64,000 bases of DNA from Euborellia annulipes (lineage: Eukaryota; Arthropoda; Insecta; Dermaptera; Anisolabididae): assembly GCA_023213315.1 (NCBI GenBank), contig JAKCPI010000390.1, forward strand, positions 1 to 64,000, given 5' to 3'. Shown piece by piece: positions 49,847-61,971 of the stretch; position 1 is the first letter of the stretch; each line of letters begins with the position of its first letter. Below the pieces are notes generated by a model. It was given only the letters and a program-made list of their open reading frames with translations, was not told the DNA's origin and did no database searches. Position numbers and translations under genes: made by a program.

Positions 49847-50309
49847 CCAATGATTTAATATATGAAAAATTTTAACAATTTTTTCAGCCCTTTCCCTGAT
49901 ATAAATCAACTGAACATTATCTATTCAGGAGAAATTTTGGTTTATAAAACAAGGATAAGTGTGCTTGAAACAATGACGGCGCCAGCTTTTTCTCAGTGGG
50001 GGGGGGGGGAGGAGTGGGGCAGGGAAACATGCCTTGGCAAGGGTGGCGGAGAAAATACATATAGGCTATATATATAATAAAAGAGAAACAAAAAAATTGA
50101 GGGGCGCATCCAGGGTCGTTATGGGGGTAGGAGGCAAGCGCCCTCCGTAGCGCCTGCAGTCACTGGCTTGAAATATTTTTGAAAGCAATAAGAATATCCA
50201 TTTTAAAGATCATGTAAAAATAATTTATTTATTATGAATTTTAATCAAATTGATTAGAACCGATTTTCAGATAAAAAGTACAAGATAAAGTACTAGAATT
50301 AACCTTAAA

Positions 50310-50500
50310 TCCCCCAAGAGTTCATTTAAAGCCATTTAAACCCCATTCCTATTTATTTGAAATGTTGGTAGCCAATTCAGTAGAACCATTTGGTAACCAG
50401 ATGGCTTAAATAAAATAATCGGACTGTCAGGTATCCGAACCCGCGACCCTTTATATACAAGGTAGGCGATCTACCAACTAAACCAAGCCCGAGAGCTTTA
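50310..50500 (-). mobile_element. Chimera of SINE B tail and SINE A head
   Basis: About 50310-50380 matches the SINE B body (TTTAAACCCCATTCCTATTT, TTGGTAGCCAATTCA). From about 50385 it matches SINE A (GATGGCTTAAATAAAATAAT, B box GGTATCCGAACCCGCGACC) through CAAGCCCGAGAG. Adjacent or recombined elements. Confidence 0.55.
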
Positions 50501-50722
50501 TATGAATTTCAACAAGTAATTGAACCAGCCGTTAAATCAACAAGTTATTGAACCAATCCTTAGATTAAGTGAAATTTAAAATAAAAATTATTTCATTCTT
50601 TTAATTAATTAGATATATTCTATTTAAATAGTAAAATAAATTGATATTTAATATTTTATTTGCAATTTATGGAAATTGTTTTAATTTGATAGGTATATTT
50701 CAACAAGTAACTGAACCAACTT

Positions 50723-50820
50723 TTATATGAGTCTCGCTTCTGGCGCTCTCTGACTTCACTCCTTTTTCATGTGACATCTCATCTGTCAAGAATAGCGTTT
50801 AATTATCTTAATATCAAAAG
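50723..50820 (+). ncRNA. Putative non-coding exon, oldest array member (start uncertain)
   Basis: The right edge AATATCAAAAG|GTATTTATT resembles the donors of the later array members (AAAAG|GTATTTATAATTTGCC). The left edge is undefined. It contains CTCGCTTCTGGCGCTCTCTG and no useful open frame. Confidence 0.25.
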
Positions 50821-51291
50821 GTATTTATTATTTTGCATTTCTTTCCTTTTTTTTTTTGTTTTAATTTCTTACTAATTTAATTTGTAAATTCATAGTTAGT
50901 TGCCACTAAAATATATAAAGATTTTCGTTGAATGTCATTTGCTCTTTCTAGGTTACAATTCAATTTTATTTTCCCTTTTATTTTACAATTTCGCCTTTTT
51001 AAAACTATTTTGATTTTATTAACACATTCAAAATGTTTTAAGTGATTTATTAAATAATAAATTCTATTCGTTTAAATCGAAATCTTTTTGCAAAGTTGAT
51101 ATTACCATTTTACATTTTTATATTTGAACCATATATATTAGCTTATATATTTCTAACCACATACAATATATTATTAATATTCGAATGAATTATTAAATGA
51201 ATGGAGACTGGAAATTAACAAATTAATTATAAATTGTTCCATTAGAAATTGTCTTAACACTTTAATCTAAAGTTTATTTTTTTTGTTTTAG

Positions 51292-51388
51292 ATTTTTGAA
51301 TTCTACAGCATCAATAAAGGACTGAATTTGGAAGTCATTAATCTTTAAAAATAAGAAATGAACAAACATCAAGATTATATTCCTGAAT
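51292..51388 (+). ncRNA. Putative non-coding exon, pair member 1
   Basis: Acceptor TTTTTGTTTTAG and donor GAAT|GTAAGTAATCACCCC, a near-consensus site. It begins ATTTTTGAATTCTACAGCAT and shares this with the segment at 51861. Stops occur in all frames within the segment or its partner. Surrounding intron sequence is duplicated too, with a 569-bp period. Confidence 0.4.
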
Positions 51389-51860
51389 GTAAGTAATCAC
51401 CCCAACGTTTTCACATGGGATCATTTCATTGTTTTTATAAAACAAGACTGAAATCTTTATTTGAATTGTCTTCTACTTTTGAACTATAAAAAGTTTGCAT
51501 TAATTTTTTTTCTATAAAATAATGAAATAATCACATGAGTAATGCTTTAATATTTACCTTATAAATAAAAAAAATTATGCTCGATTTATTTTTAGATGAT
51601 TTAAAAGAAAGCTTATTTCTTACATAGTTATTAATCATCCCTTGAAGAGGGTGAATACAAAATGAAAATTTTTAAACTCATATTTATATTAATAATATGT
51701 TTAGTTCATATAAATTGTCCTATTAGATTAAAGTAAATATTAAAGCATTACTCATGTGATTATTTCATTGTTTTTAGAAAAAAATTAATACAAACTTTTT
51801 ATAGTTCAAAAGTAGAAGACAATTAAAACTTTAATCTAAAATTTATTTATTTCTTTTTAG

Positions 51861-51925
51861 ATTTTTCAATTCTACAGCACCAATAAAAAAAACTGAATTT
51901 TGAAGCCAAGATTATATATTCAAAT
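51861..51925 (+). ncRNA. Putative non-coding exon, pair member 2
   Basis: Acceptor TTTCTTTTTAG and donor AAAT|GTAAGTTTTCACCCC. Starts ATTTTTCAATTCTACAGCAC. It is 32 bases shorter than its partner; internal sequence is lost between AACTGAATTTTGAAG and AAGATTATAT, which would break any reading frame. Confidence 0.4.
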
Positions 51926-52311
51926 GTAAGTTTTCACCCCATTCGTTTTCTCATCTGATCATTTCATTGTTTCTATAAAAAAAGATGAACATTATTTATT
52001 TTGAATTGAATTCTAATTAACTTTTGAATTACAAAATGTTTGTATTAATTTTTTTACCAAAAAATCAATGAAATAATCACATGAGAAATGCTTTTATATC
52101 TTCCCTCTCTGTACTAAAAAAAGTTCATGCCCAATTTATTTTTAGATGATGTTGGAAGAAAGAAAGCTTATTTATAAATTATAGTTAATGATCTTCCTTT
52201 AAAATGAAGAGGACGAATACCAAAAGAAAATTTTTAAACTCAGGTAATATTTATACTGTATGTTTAGGCCATATTCTCTATTACATTTAATTAATTATTT
52301 TTAAATTTTAG

Positions 52312-52435
52312 ATTTGCGAAAGACATCTCAACTATTCTTGACTGCTCTTCTGAAAGATAACATGTCATTCATTATATCCAATGTCATTATGAATTAAAAT
52401 TAAAATTCTTATAAATATTTACTCGTAAATAATGA
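52312..52435 (+). ncRNA. Possible third exon after the pair (end uncertain)
   Basis: Follows TTTTTAAATTTTAG with ATTTGCGAAAGACATCTCAA. No strong donor; TTTACTC|GTAAATAATG near 52430 is only a candidate. Contains frequent stops. Confidence 0.2.
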
Positions 52436-52979
52436 TAGATAGAGAAGCCAAAAGAAGAGAATTTTTCAGGCATTTATTTTAGGGGATTATCTGTCTCTGT
52501 CGTCAATTAAAGGTCCTCTCTTTCTGAAATTGAAAATACAGAGAAGCAAAGGCTAAAAGCTATCTTGCAGTAATTATTATCAAGATAGGTGGGATTGATA
52601 TCATGAATGTCCAGTTTTTTGCTCCCAAGACTTACCGCTACCTGTGACAATAGCCATGCGCTCTTCAGTTCAACTTCAGCTCTTCTTTCACCAAGTCTTT
52701 AGTTGGCCCGATTGCCTGTAGGGATATACATGTATAACACGGTACTTGGAAGTGAAAAACGTATATAAGTAAATATAATACGATGACATGGAGTGTCGTG
52801 CTCTGTATAAGCGAAACAGTAACACCAAATCTTTGGACCCATTCAAAAAAAGATCTAATCAGAAGTGATTTGTTTTGTTGAAACTCCAGTAAGTTTTTTT
52901 ATACAAAATATAAAATTAAGTTGTTTATAATATCTATGTATTTTTATTCTAATATTAAATAAATATTAATTTTATTTTA

Positions 52980-53375
52980 GATACGATTATGGATGTGGCA
53001 GAAATGAGAATGGTGAGATGGGCATTGGAAAAAACAAGAAGGGATAGAGTGAGAAATGAGAAGATCCGAGGAATGGCAGGAGTGGTGGAGGTATCCAAAA
53101 AGATCCAGGAAAGCAGGCTGAGATGGTTTGGTAATGTGATGAGAAGAGAAGAGGAGTATGTGGGGAAGAGAATGTTAAATTTGAAGGTGGAAGGAAAAAG
53201 ACCAAGGGGTAGGCCCAAAAAAAGATGGATGGACTGTGTGACTGAGGACTGCAGGCAGAAGGGATTGGAGTTTGAGGAGGCGCAGGATAGGGCATTGTGG
53301 AGAGGGAAAATAAAAATGAGCGACCCCTAGAAAAAAAAAAAAAAAAATAGGGATAAGCCACAGCGAAAGAAGAAG
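52980..53375 (+). mobile_element. RTE-like LINE ORF2 C-terminal fragment
   Basis: The open frame 52989-53330 (113 codons, stop TAG 53328-53330) reads AEMRMVRWALEKTRRDRVRN, then RLRWFGNVMRREEEYVGKR and KRPRGRPKKRWMDCV. These are the hallmark last residues of RTE-type reverse transcriptase proteins of arthropods. An A run follows, then GATAAGCCACAGCGAAAGAA and GAAGA. 5'-truncated, so inactive. TTTATTTTAG just upstream resembles a splice acceptor, so it might be exonised in the array transcript. Confidence 0.75.
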
Positions 53376-53489
53376 ATTTTAGAGACAATTATAAATCATC
53401 TGAGGTGATTAAATTTTAAGTGACAACAAAATGACATCATATCATCAAATATATATACATAAGGTAATATCTATTTAATATTTATTTTT

Positions 53490-53760
53490 TTATCTGTTTT
53501 TGATTTCCATGTGTTTGGTCCACTGAAGAAACATCTAAAAGGGAAGCACTTCAACTCGAACGGGGTACTCATAGATGCTGTGAAGGACTGGACCTCGTCA
53601 CGGCCACTCCAATTCTGGGAACAAGGAATCCTGTGGCTTGTTCATCAGTGGGATCGTTGTGCTCAGGCCTATGGTATATATTTTGAATAAAGTCTACATT
53701 TGTACCCACAGTGTCGTTTCGTACCTTTTCATTTGATCAACCCTTGTACATATAGGGCTA
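53490..53760 (+). mobile_element. Mariner transposase C-terminal fragment with 3' end
   Basis: An open frame to the stop TAA at 53688-53690 reads DFHVFGPLKKHLKGKHFNSN and later FWEQGILWLVHQWDRC, the conserved end of mariner-family transposases (third catalytic D region DFHVFGP). About 60 bases after the stop, TGTCGTTTCGTACCTTTTCA may belong to the terminal repeat. The rest of the gene is missing, so it is a relic. Confidence 0.8.
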
Positions 53761-53985
53761 TATATAGAGAGAAAAAGTATTAGATTCATGTCAAAAATTC
53801 GATTTTGAGATTTTGATGGGTATACACATTTTGAGGGCCCCTGAACCCAAAAAAGTGGTTTTCACAACATAGTCTGTCTGTCTGTGTTTTTTTTTAACAC
53901 ACACTTTTTTCTCATTCACACTCACACAGTGTTATCGGCAACTTAGGCCATCTAAGACTTTGACGATAACTTACTTGAGAATGCT
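53757..53985 (+). repeat. AGTACTAGTACT-family fragment cut by SINE A
   Basis: TATATAGAGAGAAAAAGTAT to GGTCTGTCTGTCTG-like sequence matches the first 130 bases of the family. A reverse-strand SINE A fragment (about 53888-53980, ending CGGCAACTTAGGCCATCTAA) is inserted at the GTCT zone. Confidence 0.55.
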
Positions 53986-54407
53986 TTTGGGATTAAATAA
54001 ATTATTCTTCAAGTATTTGGTTTAAATTATTATTAAAATATTAATAAAATATTCTCATTCTTTATTAGCCCTTTCTCATTAATGATTAAAAATTCCAATA
54101 GAGATGGAGGGAACAAATTACGTTTCTATATTCTAAATTTTAATTATTTTACTCTAAAAGAAAAAATTAAATATTTTTTTAAACAATATTCAAAACTAAA
54201 CCTTATGATTTCTATTATAAATTTGAATTTTTATTTTTGCCCAAATAACACTCATAAAATTAGTCAAATAATTATATCCTAATATAAATATTCTAATATA
54301 TTACATTTAAAAAGGATATTTGTGAAGGAATTAAGGGATTAATTTTAATAAAATAATCTTTATTGAATATTTAGATAGAATAATAAATAAATATTTCTTT
54401 GTTTCAG

Positions 54408-54600
54408 AAGAGAAACCTTAGGAAAAAACATCCATGTGCGTCAAGGCTTGCATGTGCGTCATCATTATCAAAGAAACAAGACAAACGCAAAGGAATGGGA
54501 CCTCACTAGTTGCAATGAAATCGTGCCAGCCGTTTGTCACTCAACAGTAACTATAAGTCGCTACGATAATCCACTTCGCTCATCTCTCTCCGATTGAAAG
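54408..54600 (+). ncRNA. Array exon A1 (193 nt)
   Basis: Acceptor TTTGTTTCAG, donor GATTGAAAG|GTAGGCCA. Shares CATCATTATCAAAGAAACAA with B1 (57500). One frame stays open almost to the donor, but it is not open in B1, C1 or D1, so coding is unlikely. A SINE B follows soon after on the other strand (54632-54800). Confidence 0.45.
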
Positions 54601-54631
54601 GTAGGCCAATTGTTTATTTGCATTTTTTTTT

Positions 54632-54800
54632 ATTTGTTTAAGGTCTTTTTCGGCATCTAAGGCCATTTAGACTAGACCCCTTTCCTAATGATTGGTAGTC
54701 AATTCAAATGAAATAAATTTTGTTGGCTTGGGACGGGAAGCGAACCCGGGACCCTTGGCACGAGAAGCTAATCTCTTCTCTCTGAGCCACTGGGTAATAT
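54632..54800 (-). mobile_element. SINE B, best reference copy
   Basis: The reverse strand has CCCAGTGGCTCAGAGAGAAG as head, B box GGGTTCGCTTCCCGTCCCAA, body AATTTATTTCATTTGAATTG and 3' part GCCTTAGATGCCGAAAAAGA with an A/T tail. Confidence 0.75.
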
Positions 54801-54960
54801 TATTTGCATAAATGATCAAAATTTTACAATTATTTAATCTGTTTTAATGTACTTAAAAAAAATTAACCAATTTTCGCCTCCCCTTAACAGTAAAAAACTT
54901 ATTTGATTTTTCTTTGATCTGTTAGGCCTAATTAGTCATGGTGGTGTGGTAAGGTGCGGG

Positions 54961-55222
54961 CAGGGGCGGATTAAAGGGAGGGGTGAGGGGGCGATCCCCC
55001 CCCCGAGAAGAAATTCATAATGTTATAAAAACTAGTAATCTAAAGAAATTATGATTTCCGGGTTTTATTTTCAATTGAATTTGTTACCAATCAATTTAAA
55101 TAAATAGGAAAGGGGTCTAAATGGCCATAGATGCCCACAAAGTCCTTAAATAAATAAAAAAAAAAAAAAAAAAAACCGCCCCCCCCCCCCCCCCCCGACA
55201 AAATTACATTAATCCGCCACTG
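54961..55222. mobile_element. hAT-type MITE, 262 bp, perfect target duplication
   Basis: Starts CAGGGGCGGATTAAAGGGAG and ends ACATTAATCCGCCACTG. GGTGCGGG occurs on both sides (54953-54960 and 55223-55230). Carries a captured SINE B 3' segment (about 55094-55165) and C runs. Confidence 0.85.
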
Positions 55223-55730
55223 GGTGCGGGGTTGGAAATGAGCATTGCAACAAAATAAATTATATAAAATACTAAATTTCAATTTGAAGAAGCGCATTGT
55301 AAGATATAAATTTTTTTTTTAATCTAATTTTTACTATTGAGTAATTCTTATTTAAAAATTAACTAAATTAAAACAAACAGACCTTGATTTTATGAAATGC
55401 CCCCTGTACTGCCCCTTTTTTATCTATATTAGAATAGAAACAGGAGACTTGTCTTTTAATGGCATCGTTATTTTTAATTGATAAATGAAAATAAATATAA
55501 CCACTCTCTCTATCTCTCTTTCTCTCTTAAAATATAAATTCTCTTTAATAGTAAGAAATTCAAAATTCCGAGGGATATATATTTTTGCATTCGAAACTCC
55601 AAGTTGATTGATAATTTAAATAAATGTGCTGCAATGTAATTTAATAAAAGAGGATTTCAATTTTTTTTTAATTTTATTGCTTTAAAATATGAAAATATAA
55701 ATAATTTTGTATTATTACTTCTTGTTATAG

Positions 55731-55847
55731 ATTATATCGCTCCCCATCTTTTGAAGATGACTCCACTCCATTCAGAGCGCTCAGTCAGACTCGGACTTTA
55801 GAAACTCACATCTCGGATCAACAGCAACATCTCTCTGCTGTTCCCAG
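55731..55847 (+). ncRNA. Array exon A2 (117 nt)
   Basis: Acceptor CTTGTTATAG, donor TTCCCAG|GTAAATAAAC. GC-richer than its flanks. One frame is open throughout, but it cannot be linked to a conserved protein and no sister copy was recognised in later units. Confidence 0.35.
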
Positions 55848-55973
55848 GTAAATAAACATTATTAAATTTTTCAACTCTTGTCAATTAATAATTAAATGTG
55901 TCCAGAGGGATGTCGGGGGTTAACTAACATTCAATTATATACGTTTCTATTGAATTTTCACAAAAAATCACAG

Positions 55974-56601
55974 TTTTTTTTACTTTCTCTTGCCTCTATT
56001 TATGTTAATATATATAGAGAGAGAAAGTTATTGGATTCATGTCAAAAATTCGATTCGAGATTTTGATGGATATTAACGTTTTGAGGTCCCTTGAATCAAA
56101 AAAAGTGCTTTTCGCAACATGGTCTGTCTGTCTGTCTGGGTTCAGTTTAAAGCATGAAGAAATCAAGCTAGGACGTTGAAATTTTATATTAAAGTTAAAC
56201 ACCCTCCGGGAGCGTGAAAATATGCTTTTAAACAAAATCGGCCAAAGAGTACTAGTACTTTAATGATGTATTTTTTCAGTTTTTTTTCGAATTTCTCAAA
56301 ATTCGCTTCAACGATTTCGATTAAAATTCAAAAATCAATTATTTTTTAGATGCTCTTTAAAATGTATATTCTCATTTTGCCATTGAAATCTTCTGGACTA
56401 CTTTACTCTTGTACTTTCCTGTGAGTTAGAGAAAATGGTTGCCATGGTAACAAAATATCAATATTTTCCTGTTTATAAATTTTTTTGTACATCTTGAAAT
56501 TCGAATGTACCATACTGTTGGAAACTAAATATACTGTATGTCGACACAAAAAAATCAGGTGCGACAAGTACGTACAGAACACAACTTTCAATTACCGAAG
56601 G
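55974..56601 (+). repeat. AGTACTAGTACT-family repeat
   Basis: Starts TTTTTTTTACTTTCTCTTGC, has GGTCTGTCTGTCTGTCTGGG, AAAGAGTACTAGTACTTTAA and GGTTGCCATGGTAACAAAAT in the same order as the copy at 45829, and ends near AATTACCGAAGGT. Confidence 0.7.
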
Positions 56602-56816
56602 TTCCGCAAAAAAAAAAAAAAAAATTTCGCAGAAAAAATTTTGATATCAGGCCCCCTGAAATATACCGATATATTAGAAAATAAAAAAAAATATTGCAAC
56701 CTTTTTAGCGATTTATTTAATAAGGGCTTTATTATTTAAGGGTGAAAAGTATTTTCTCTCGTCAAGTAAATACAGTTTTGCTCAATTCGTTATTCTAAAA
56801 AATATCCTTTCTAATT

Positions 56817-57087
56817 GGACCCTGTTACGCAATGGTGTGTCAAAGAGCAAACATCGAGTTTTGAGAAAATCAACAATAAAGTTTTTTGTTTAAATTGGAT
56901 TATATATATATTAGATTTTATATATTTATATTTTTCTTGTCAATTGTGCAAGTAACATTAAATATAAATTTTTTTAGGATATATTTCATAAAAAATACTC
57001 TTAATTAAAGCATTTGAAACAATATTCTGTGCTTAACTCAATTTTGAATTTTTTTGGTCTTTGACACACCATTGCATAACAGGGTCC
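56817..57087. mobile_element. Inverted-repeat MITE 'GGACCCTG', copy 3 (271 bp)
   Basis: Starts GGACCCTGTTACGCAATGGT and ends CATTGCATAACAGGGTCC. AATT lies on both sides. A TATATATTAGATTTTATATA expansion near 56905 makes it longer than copy 1. Confidence 0.8.
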
Positions 57088-57499
57088 AATTAATGTTTAC
57101 ATATTCTAAGAGGGACGGGGAAAACAAGTTGCATTCATAAATTTTTAATAATCGCTGCATTTTATTTTTTACCTAGTCTATAAGAAAAAAGATAATTAAA
57201 TATTTTTTTCAACAATACAGAAAAAATTTAAAAATAAATCGTTTGTTTTTTATTATTATAAAAATTGAATTTTAGATTTTTTTTTATTTAACTTATAATG
57301 CGACTCATCCAAATTTTCATAAGATTAGTCAAATAATTATATAATATAAATATTCTAATATACTTATTTAAAAAGGATATTTGTGAAGGAATTAAAGGAT
57401 AAATAAAAGAATTATTTAATAAAATAATCTTTATTGAATATTTAAAATATGAACATAGAATAGGATAAAAAATAATAATTAAATATTTCTTTGTTTCAG

Positions 57500-57723
57500 A
57501 AGAGAGACCTTATGAAGCCCTAACAATCAATTCATGTTCGTCACCATCATTATCAAAGAAACAACACATCTGCAAATGGAAAGTCTTTTTAAGCAAGTCT
57601 TAGTTGCATTCAAATCGACCAAGAAGCCAGTCGATTGAAATCATCTCCTTGCCTCACCTCTATTGCGATGATATTTGCGAGAATCAGACGTCATAGACAC
57701 CCTTCACTCACTCCATTTGAAAG
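57500..57723 (+). ncRNA. Array exon B1 (224 nt)
   Basis: Acceptor TTTGTTTCAG, donor TTTGAAAG|GTATTTACTA. Its first half matches A1 (CATCATTATCAAAGAAACAA) and its second half matches C1 and D1 (AAGAAGCCAGTCGATTGAA, then TTGCGATGATATT). It therefore bridges the copies. All three frames contain stops. Confidence 0.5.
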
Positions 57724-57937
57724 GTATTTACTATTTGCCAATTTCATTTTCATCAAGGGTTATTTTTATATTTTCTTTCCTAAACAATATTTAGTTCTAA
57801 ATTATTCTTTTATTTAAACGATGCAACCAAAGTATATCTTCCCTTCTAATTTAAATATCATTAATTTTTCCTTATAAGTGTTTGTCAATATTATTTTTTT
57901 GTAATAAGAAAAAATAATATTTAAGGGTAATTTTTCG

Positions 57938-58140
57938 ATAATTTTTTGCCTAAAAGAAAGAAAATTGATTTTCGAGTTAATTAATCTGGATTTTTTTATT
58001 TATTCTATTAGGGTTCCTCTTTCTGCACAAATTGACATCACATTTAGTCTGATCTCATTAGCCGTTTGGAATCTACAGGGGCTTAAACATTTAAATTCGA
58101 ATTTGTTGTAGAGCGGTAAAATGGAATGATAGGGAAAAAA
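57938..58140. repeat. Diverged copy of the 339-bp unit from intron 3
   Basis: TTTTATTTATTCTATTAGGG, ACATTTAGTCTGATCTCATT and GGAATCTACAGGGGCTTAAA match the units at 25484-26346. The inverted termini seen there are not evident here. Confidence 0.6.
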
Positions 58141-58151
58141 TATGTGGGGAA

Positions 58152-59012
58152 AAAATTAATTCACTTCGAATATATCAAATAAATACAAAAAATAACGCTT
58201 GGAAGTATTTTATTTTATTAGGGGTGTGTTTTAAGGGTTGGTAAATAAAATGAGTGTTTTAAAAATTATTTCACTTGGAATATATCCCTAATAAATAAAT
58301 AAATACAAAAAATAACGCTTGGAAGTCCTTTATTTTATTAGGGGTGTGTTTTAAGGGTTGGTAAATAAAATGAGTGTTTTAAAAATTATTTCACTTGGAA
58401 TATATCCCTAATAAATAAATAAATACAAAAAATAACGCTTGGAAGTCTTTTATTTTATTAGGGGTGTGTTTTAAGGGTTGGTAAATAAAATGAGTGTTTT
58501 AAAAATTATTTCACTTGGAATATATCCCTAATAAATAAATAAATACAAAAAATAACGCTTGGAAGTCTTTTATTTTATTAGGGGTGTGTTTTAAGGGTTG
58601 GTAAATAAAATGAGTGTTTTAAAAATTATTTCACTTGGAATATATCCCTAATAAATAAATAAATACAAAAAATAACGCTTGGAAGTCTTTTATTTTATTA
58701 GGGGTGTGTTTTAAGGGTTGGTAAATAAAATGAGTGTTTTAAAAATTATTTCACTTGGAATATATCCCTAATAAATAAATAAATACAAAAAATAACGCTT
58801 GGAAGTCTTTTATTTTATTAGGGGTGTGTTTTAAGGGTTGGTAAATAAAATGAGTCTTTTAAAAATTATTTCACTTGGAATATATCCCTAATAAATAAAT
58901 AAATACAAAAAATAACTCTTGGAAGCATTTTATTATATTAGGGGTTTGTTTTAAGGGTGGATAGATGAAGTGAGTCTTTTAATAGTTATTTAATTTCGAA
59001 TTTATTCCCAAC
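58152..59012. repeat. 120-bp minisatellite, about seven units
   Basis: Exact 120-base periodicity: TAACGCTTGGAAGT recurs at 58192, 58312, 58432, 58552, 58672 and 58792, with diverged edge copies. Central units are almost identical (GGGGTGTGTTTTAAGGGTTG), and outer ones drift. This suggests recent homogenisation or array expansion. Non-coding. Confidence 0.95.
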
Positions 59013-59099
59013 GGAATAAAACCCCGTTAGTTTGCAAGTGAAAAGAATATATTTTTATAAATAGAGAACTTATTTGTTAATTTTATTCTTGGGCGCTGT

Positions 59100-59316
59100 G
59101 ATAGCAATGCGATCTATCTATGTCTGCTTGTTTGCTTCGATGCTGCCTGTTCGCATTTAGTTGAATTCCAGTCAGGGCACGAGTCACTTCGTTCATCTCG
59201 CTCTCTCTCTCTCTCTCTCGTGTGTTTAGTTTATTTTATATTCTGTTGTTATTTGTGCAAAAAAGACGTTCATCCCTTAAACTCATTACTCCCCGTTTGG
59301 TCAACTTATTATTAAG
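59100..59316 (+). ncRNA. Possible first or internal exon of the array (start uncertain)
   Basis: GC-richer than its surroundings, includes a CT microsatellite (about 59199-59218), and ends TTATTATTAAG|GTAATGAATA, a fair donor. Possible acceptors (TTCGCATTTAG, GTGTGTTTAG) lie inside; alternatively it starts at a promoter here. No conserved frame. Confidence 0.25.
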
Positions 59317-60502
59317 GTAATGAATATTTTTATTTCTCATTTGCATAACGAATTAAATTTCTATTTTCAAATTTTTTTTCTCTCTTAAAATATATTTAGG
59401 GTATATCATTTTTTCTAATTTATTTAAATATAACTCTATAATGAAATCGTGTACCCAGGGAGGGGGGAGGGTGGGTTAGGGTGTAACTCACCCCTTCTAA
59501 TAAATAAAATAGTTTTTTTCATTAAAAATGAAATTTAAAATAGAAAATTATTTTTTATTTTGCAAAATTTTTACATTTATTCAAACGGATTACTTTCTCT
59601 CCCTCCCCACCCCTCTAACAGAGAATTTAGCTCTCCTCTAATATTATTTAATAAGAAAATATTATTAAATAATTGAAAATATAAATTCTTAAACTTTTAT
59701 CTCTCGTCAGTTAATAAGTCTAATTTTTGGTGGTGGATTTTTATTTTTCCCTTTCTGAATGTGCGCATTTCTAAAACAGTTTCTCCCCTCGCTTCCCCTA
59801 ATTGTGGGTTTAAACAATTCAGATGATTTTATTTCTTTAATGTGTTTACGTTTCTGATTCGTAACATGCTACAAGCCTGTAGATCCTTCTTTCGTTTTGT
59901 GAATATCTTTCCTTTGTTTGTTGTTTTAGATATAATTCGATCCCCCTCGGCCTACGCATCCCCTTATAGATATTCATTAATTCACATTCTATTATTAAAA
60001 TAAATTAACGCATAAAATTCCAAAGGTTTTTCTCATTAAAACTTTTTAGAATTTTATATGAAAATTAATTTTATATCTGTTGGTTTAAAAGACACCCCCT
60101 CCCCCTCCTCCTCTCGACAACTTATTTTCCCACTCTAAAAATTTTCTTAATATAGGCTACTTTATAAATATAATGTTCTATTGGAATAAAACTTTATTTT
60201 TAAAAAAGTAACATTTTTTTCATATTTAATTTTTTTTTTTTTTTGCATTTATTAAAAAAAAAAATTTCATAATTGATTGATTATCTATTCGTATTTTACT
60301 TTAACTTCCTCCTTTTATTAATTAGGATTTATTTTTAAGGGTGAGTGAATAAAATAATCCAATATACTGTAGTTAAAAAAAATATTGAGGAAAGGATTAG
60401 GGATTGGGATAAATAAAACAATTATTTAATAAAATAATCTTTATTGAATATTTAAAAAATGATGATAGATAATATTAATAAATAAATCTTTCTTTGTTTC
60501 AG

Positions 60503-60655
60503 AAGTGAGACCTAAGGAGCAAAGAAACCAAGCAAGTCCAGTTGGATTCATCTCGAGCAAGAAGCCAGTCGATTGAACTCATCTCGCTGCTTCTCTTCTA
60601 TTACGATGATATTAGTGAGAATAAAACATCACCCGCATCTCGCTCAAATTAAAAG
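60503..60655 (+). ncRNA. Array exon C1 (153 nt)
   Basis: Acceptor CTTTGTTTCAG, donor ATTAAAAG|GTATTTATAA. Begins AAGTGAGACCTAAGGAGCAA. Stops occur in all three frames. Nearly identical to D1 except for a CA expansion there. Confidence 0.5.
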
Positions 60656-60892
60656 GTATTTATAATTTGCCTATTTAACTTGCACAAAGGGTTAAAATTT
60701 TTGGTATTTTTATATTTTCTTTCTTAAAACATATTTATAAAATTATCCTTCATTTTAAAACCTGGTACGAGAGGGTGTAATCGGGTGTACATCTTGTCTT
60801 TTAATTTAAATATCATTAATATTTTTCCTTATAAATAAGTGTAAAAAAATTTAATAAGAAAAAATAATAATAATAATTTTTATTTTTTACAG

Positions 60893-61004
60893 GAGTGGCT
60901 GGCTGGCTATTCCTAGAGGTCGACTTCTCCCTTCATCACGACTTTGTCGCCCGAGCATCCCCATTTCAACCCACTTCGAGGCTCTCTATCTCTAGCTGAA
61001 CTGG
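60893..61004 (+). ncRNA. Array exon C2 (112 nt)
   Basis: Acceptor ATTTTTTACAG, donor ACTGG|GTAAGATCTG. Follows C1 by 237 bases. Compared with D2 it has three substitutions. One of them makes a stop in one frame, and all three would be replacements in the frame that stays open downstream. This pattern argues against a protein. Confidence 0.5.
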
Positions 61005-61971
61005 GTAAGATCTGACAATCAAATTTTTTCAATTTATTATATCATATCATAATAATTACATTTTCCTGGGAATGGTCATTCTCTCTTTTTTAAAATTTCG
61101 TGTATTAAAACCCCTCTTTTTATAATATTACAGTAGTCTCTTTTGATTCGTATTTCACCACTTCCTTTTGAACCTGAGTTACTTCCGAATTTTAATAAAG
61201 ATAGGATTGAAATTATAATTTATCTATATTAGATAATAAAAAAAATTGCCTCTCCCTTTGTGATTTATTAATCAGAGATGCTTTTAACGGTGTTTGAATA
61301 ATGTCTTTCGAAAATAATTTTAATTTCAAATTTATTCTAATAAATGAATAAATTATTGTGTTTAGGGATGTATTCTTTTTTAAAATAATGAAATCAGAGG
61401 GTGGTAATCGTTGTACATTTTCCCATCTAATTAACTATTTTTTCCTTATAAATAAAAAGTGTAAAATTTCTTTTTTTGGAAAATTGTTTTTTTCTATGCT
61501 TAATAGTTGAAAAAACATTTAATTAGTAAAAATTGTGTACTGTTTTCTAATACTTTGCGTTCAATTAATTTATTTAAAAAAAAAAAAACATTTGGCCAAG
61601 AAAATATCTTTTTTTTTTTACTTTTTAAACTTATGCATTTCTGTAATTTCTACTATAAAAATTTTATTTTTCCACTAATTTAAATATTAATATTTACACC
61701 TGCCCTTATTAAAATCAAATACTGTATATTAACAATCACCAAATCCTCTATAAATGTTCATATATAACTTGTTTTACAAATTCAAATAATTAATAATTAA
61801 TTATCTATAGTTTGAATTTTATTTATTTCAATTTAAATAATAATATTAATAAGGAAAGGGATAAGGGGATGAGAAAAACAAACATATAATAAAAAAAAAC
61901 TTTATTAGCTCTTATAATGGAATAGCAGAGAGAGAGAAAAAAAAATTACAAATAATTTTCCTTTGTTTCAG

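Larger units (their letters stand above)
47178..50722 (+). other. Lim3 3' untranslated region and 3' flank
   Basis: The 3' UTR end cannot be fixed because AATAAA-type signals are frequent in this AT-rich DNA. The region carries two GAAACGTC palindromes (47400-47535 and 47643-47967), hAT-type MITEs (48092-48313 and 49630-49846), an A run (48647-48666), TATA-rich sequence (49288-49370) and SINE fragments (about 50310-50500). No other gene was recognised. Confidence 0.6.
59690..61080 (+). repeat. Duplicated block, unit C
   Basis: From AATTCTTAAACTTTTATCTC onward this block is repeated at 62258-63980. Shared stretches include ACGCATCCCCTTATAGATAT, GGCTACTTTATAAATATAAT and both exon-like segments. 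The second copy carries about 290 extra bases (about 62911-63201). High similarity implies a recent tandem duplication with a period of roughly 2.6-2.9 kb. Confidence 0.85.
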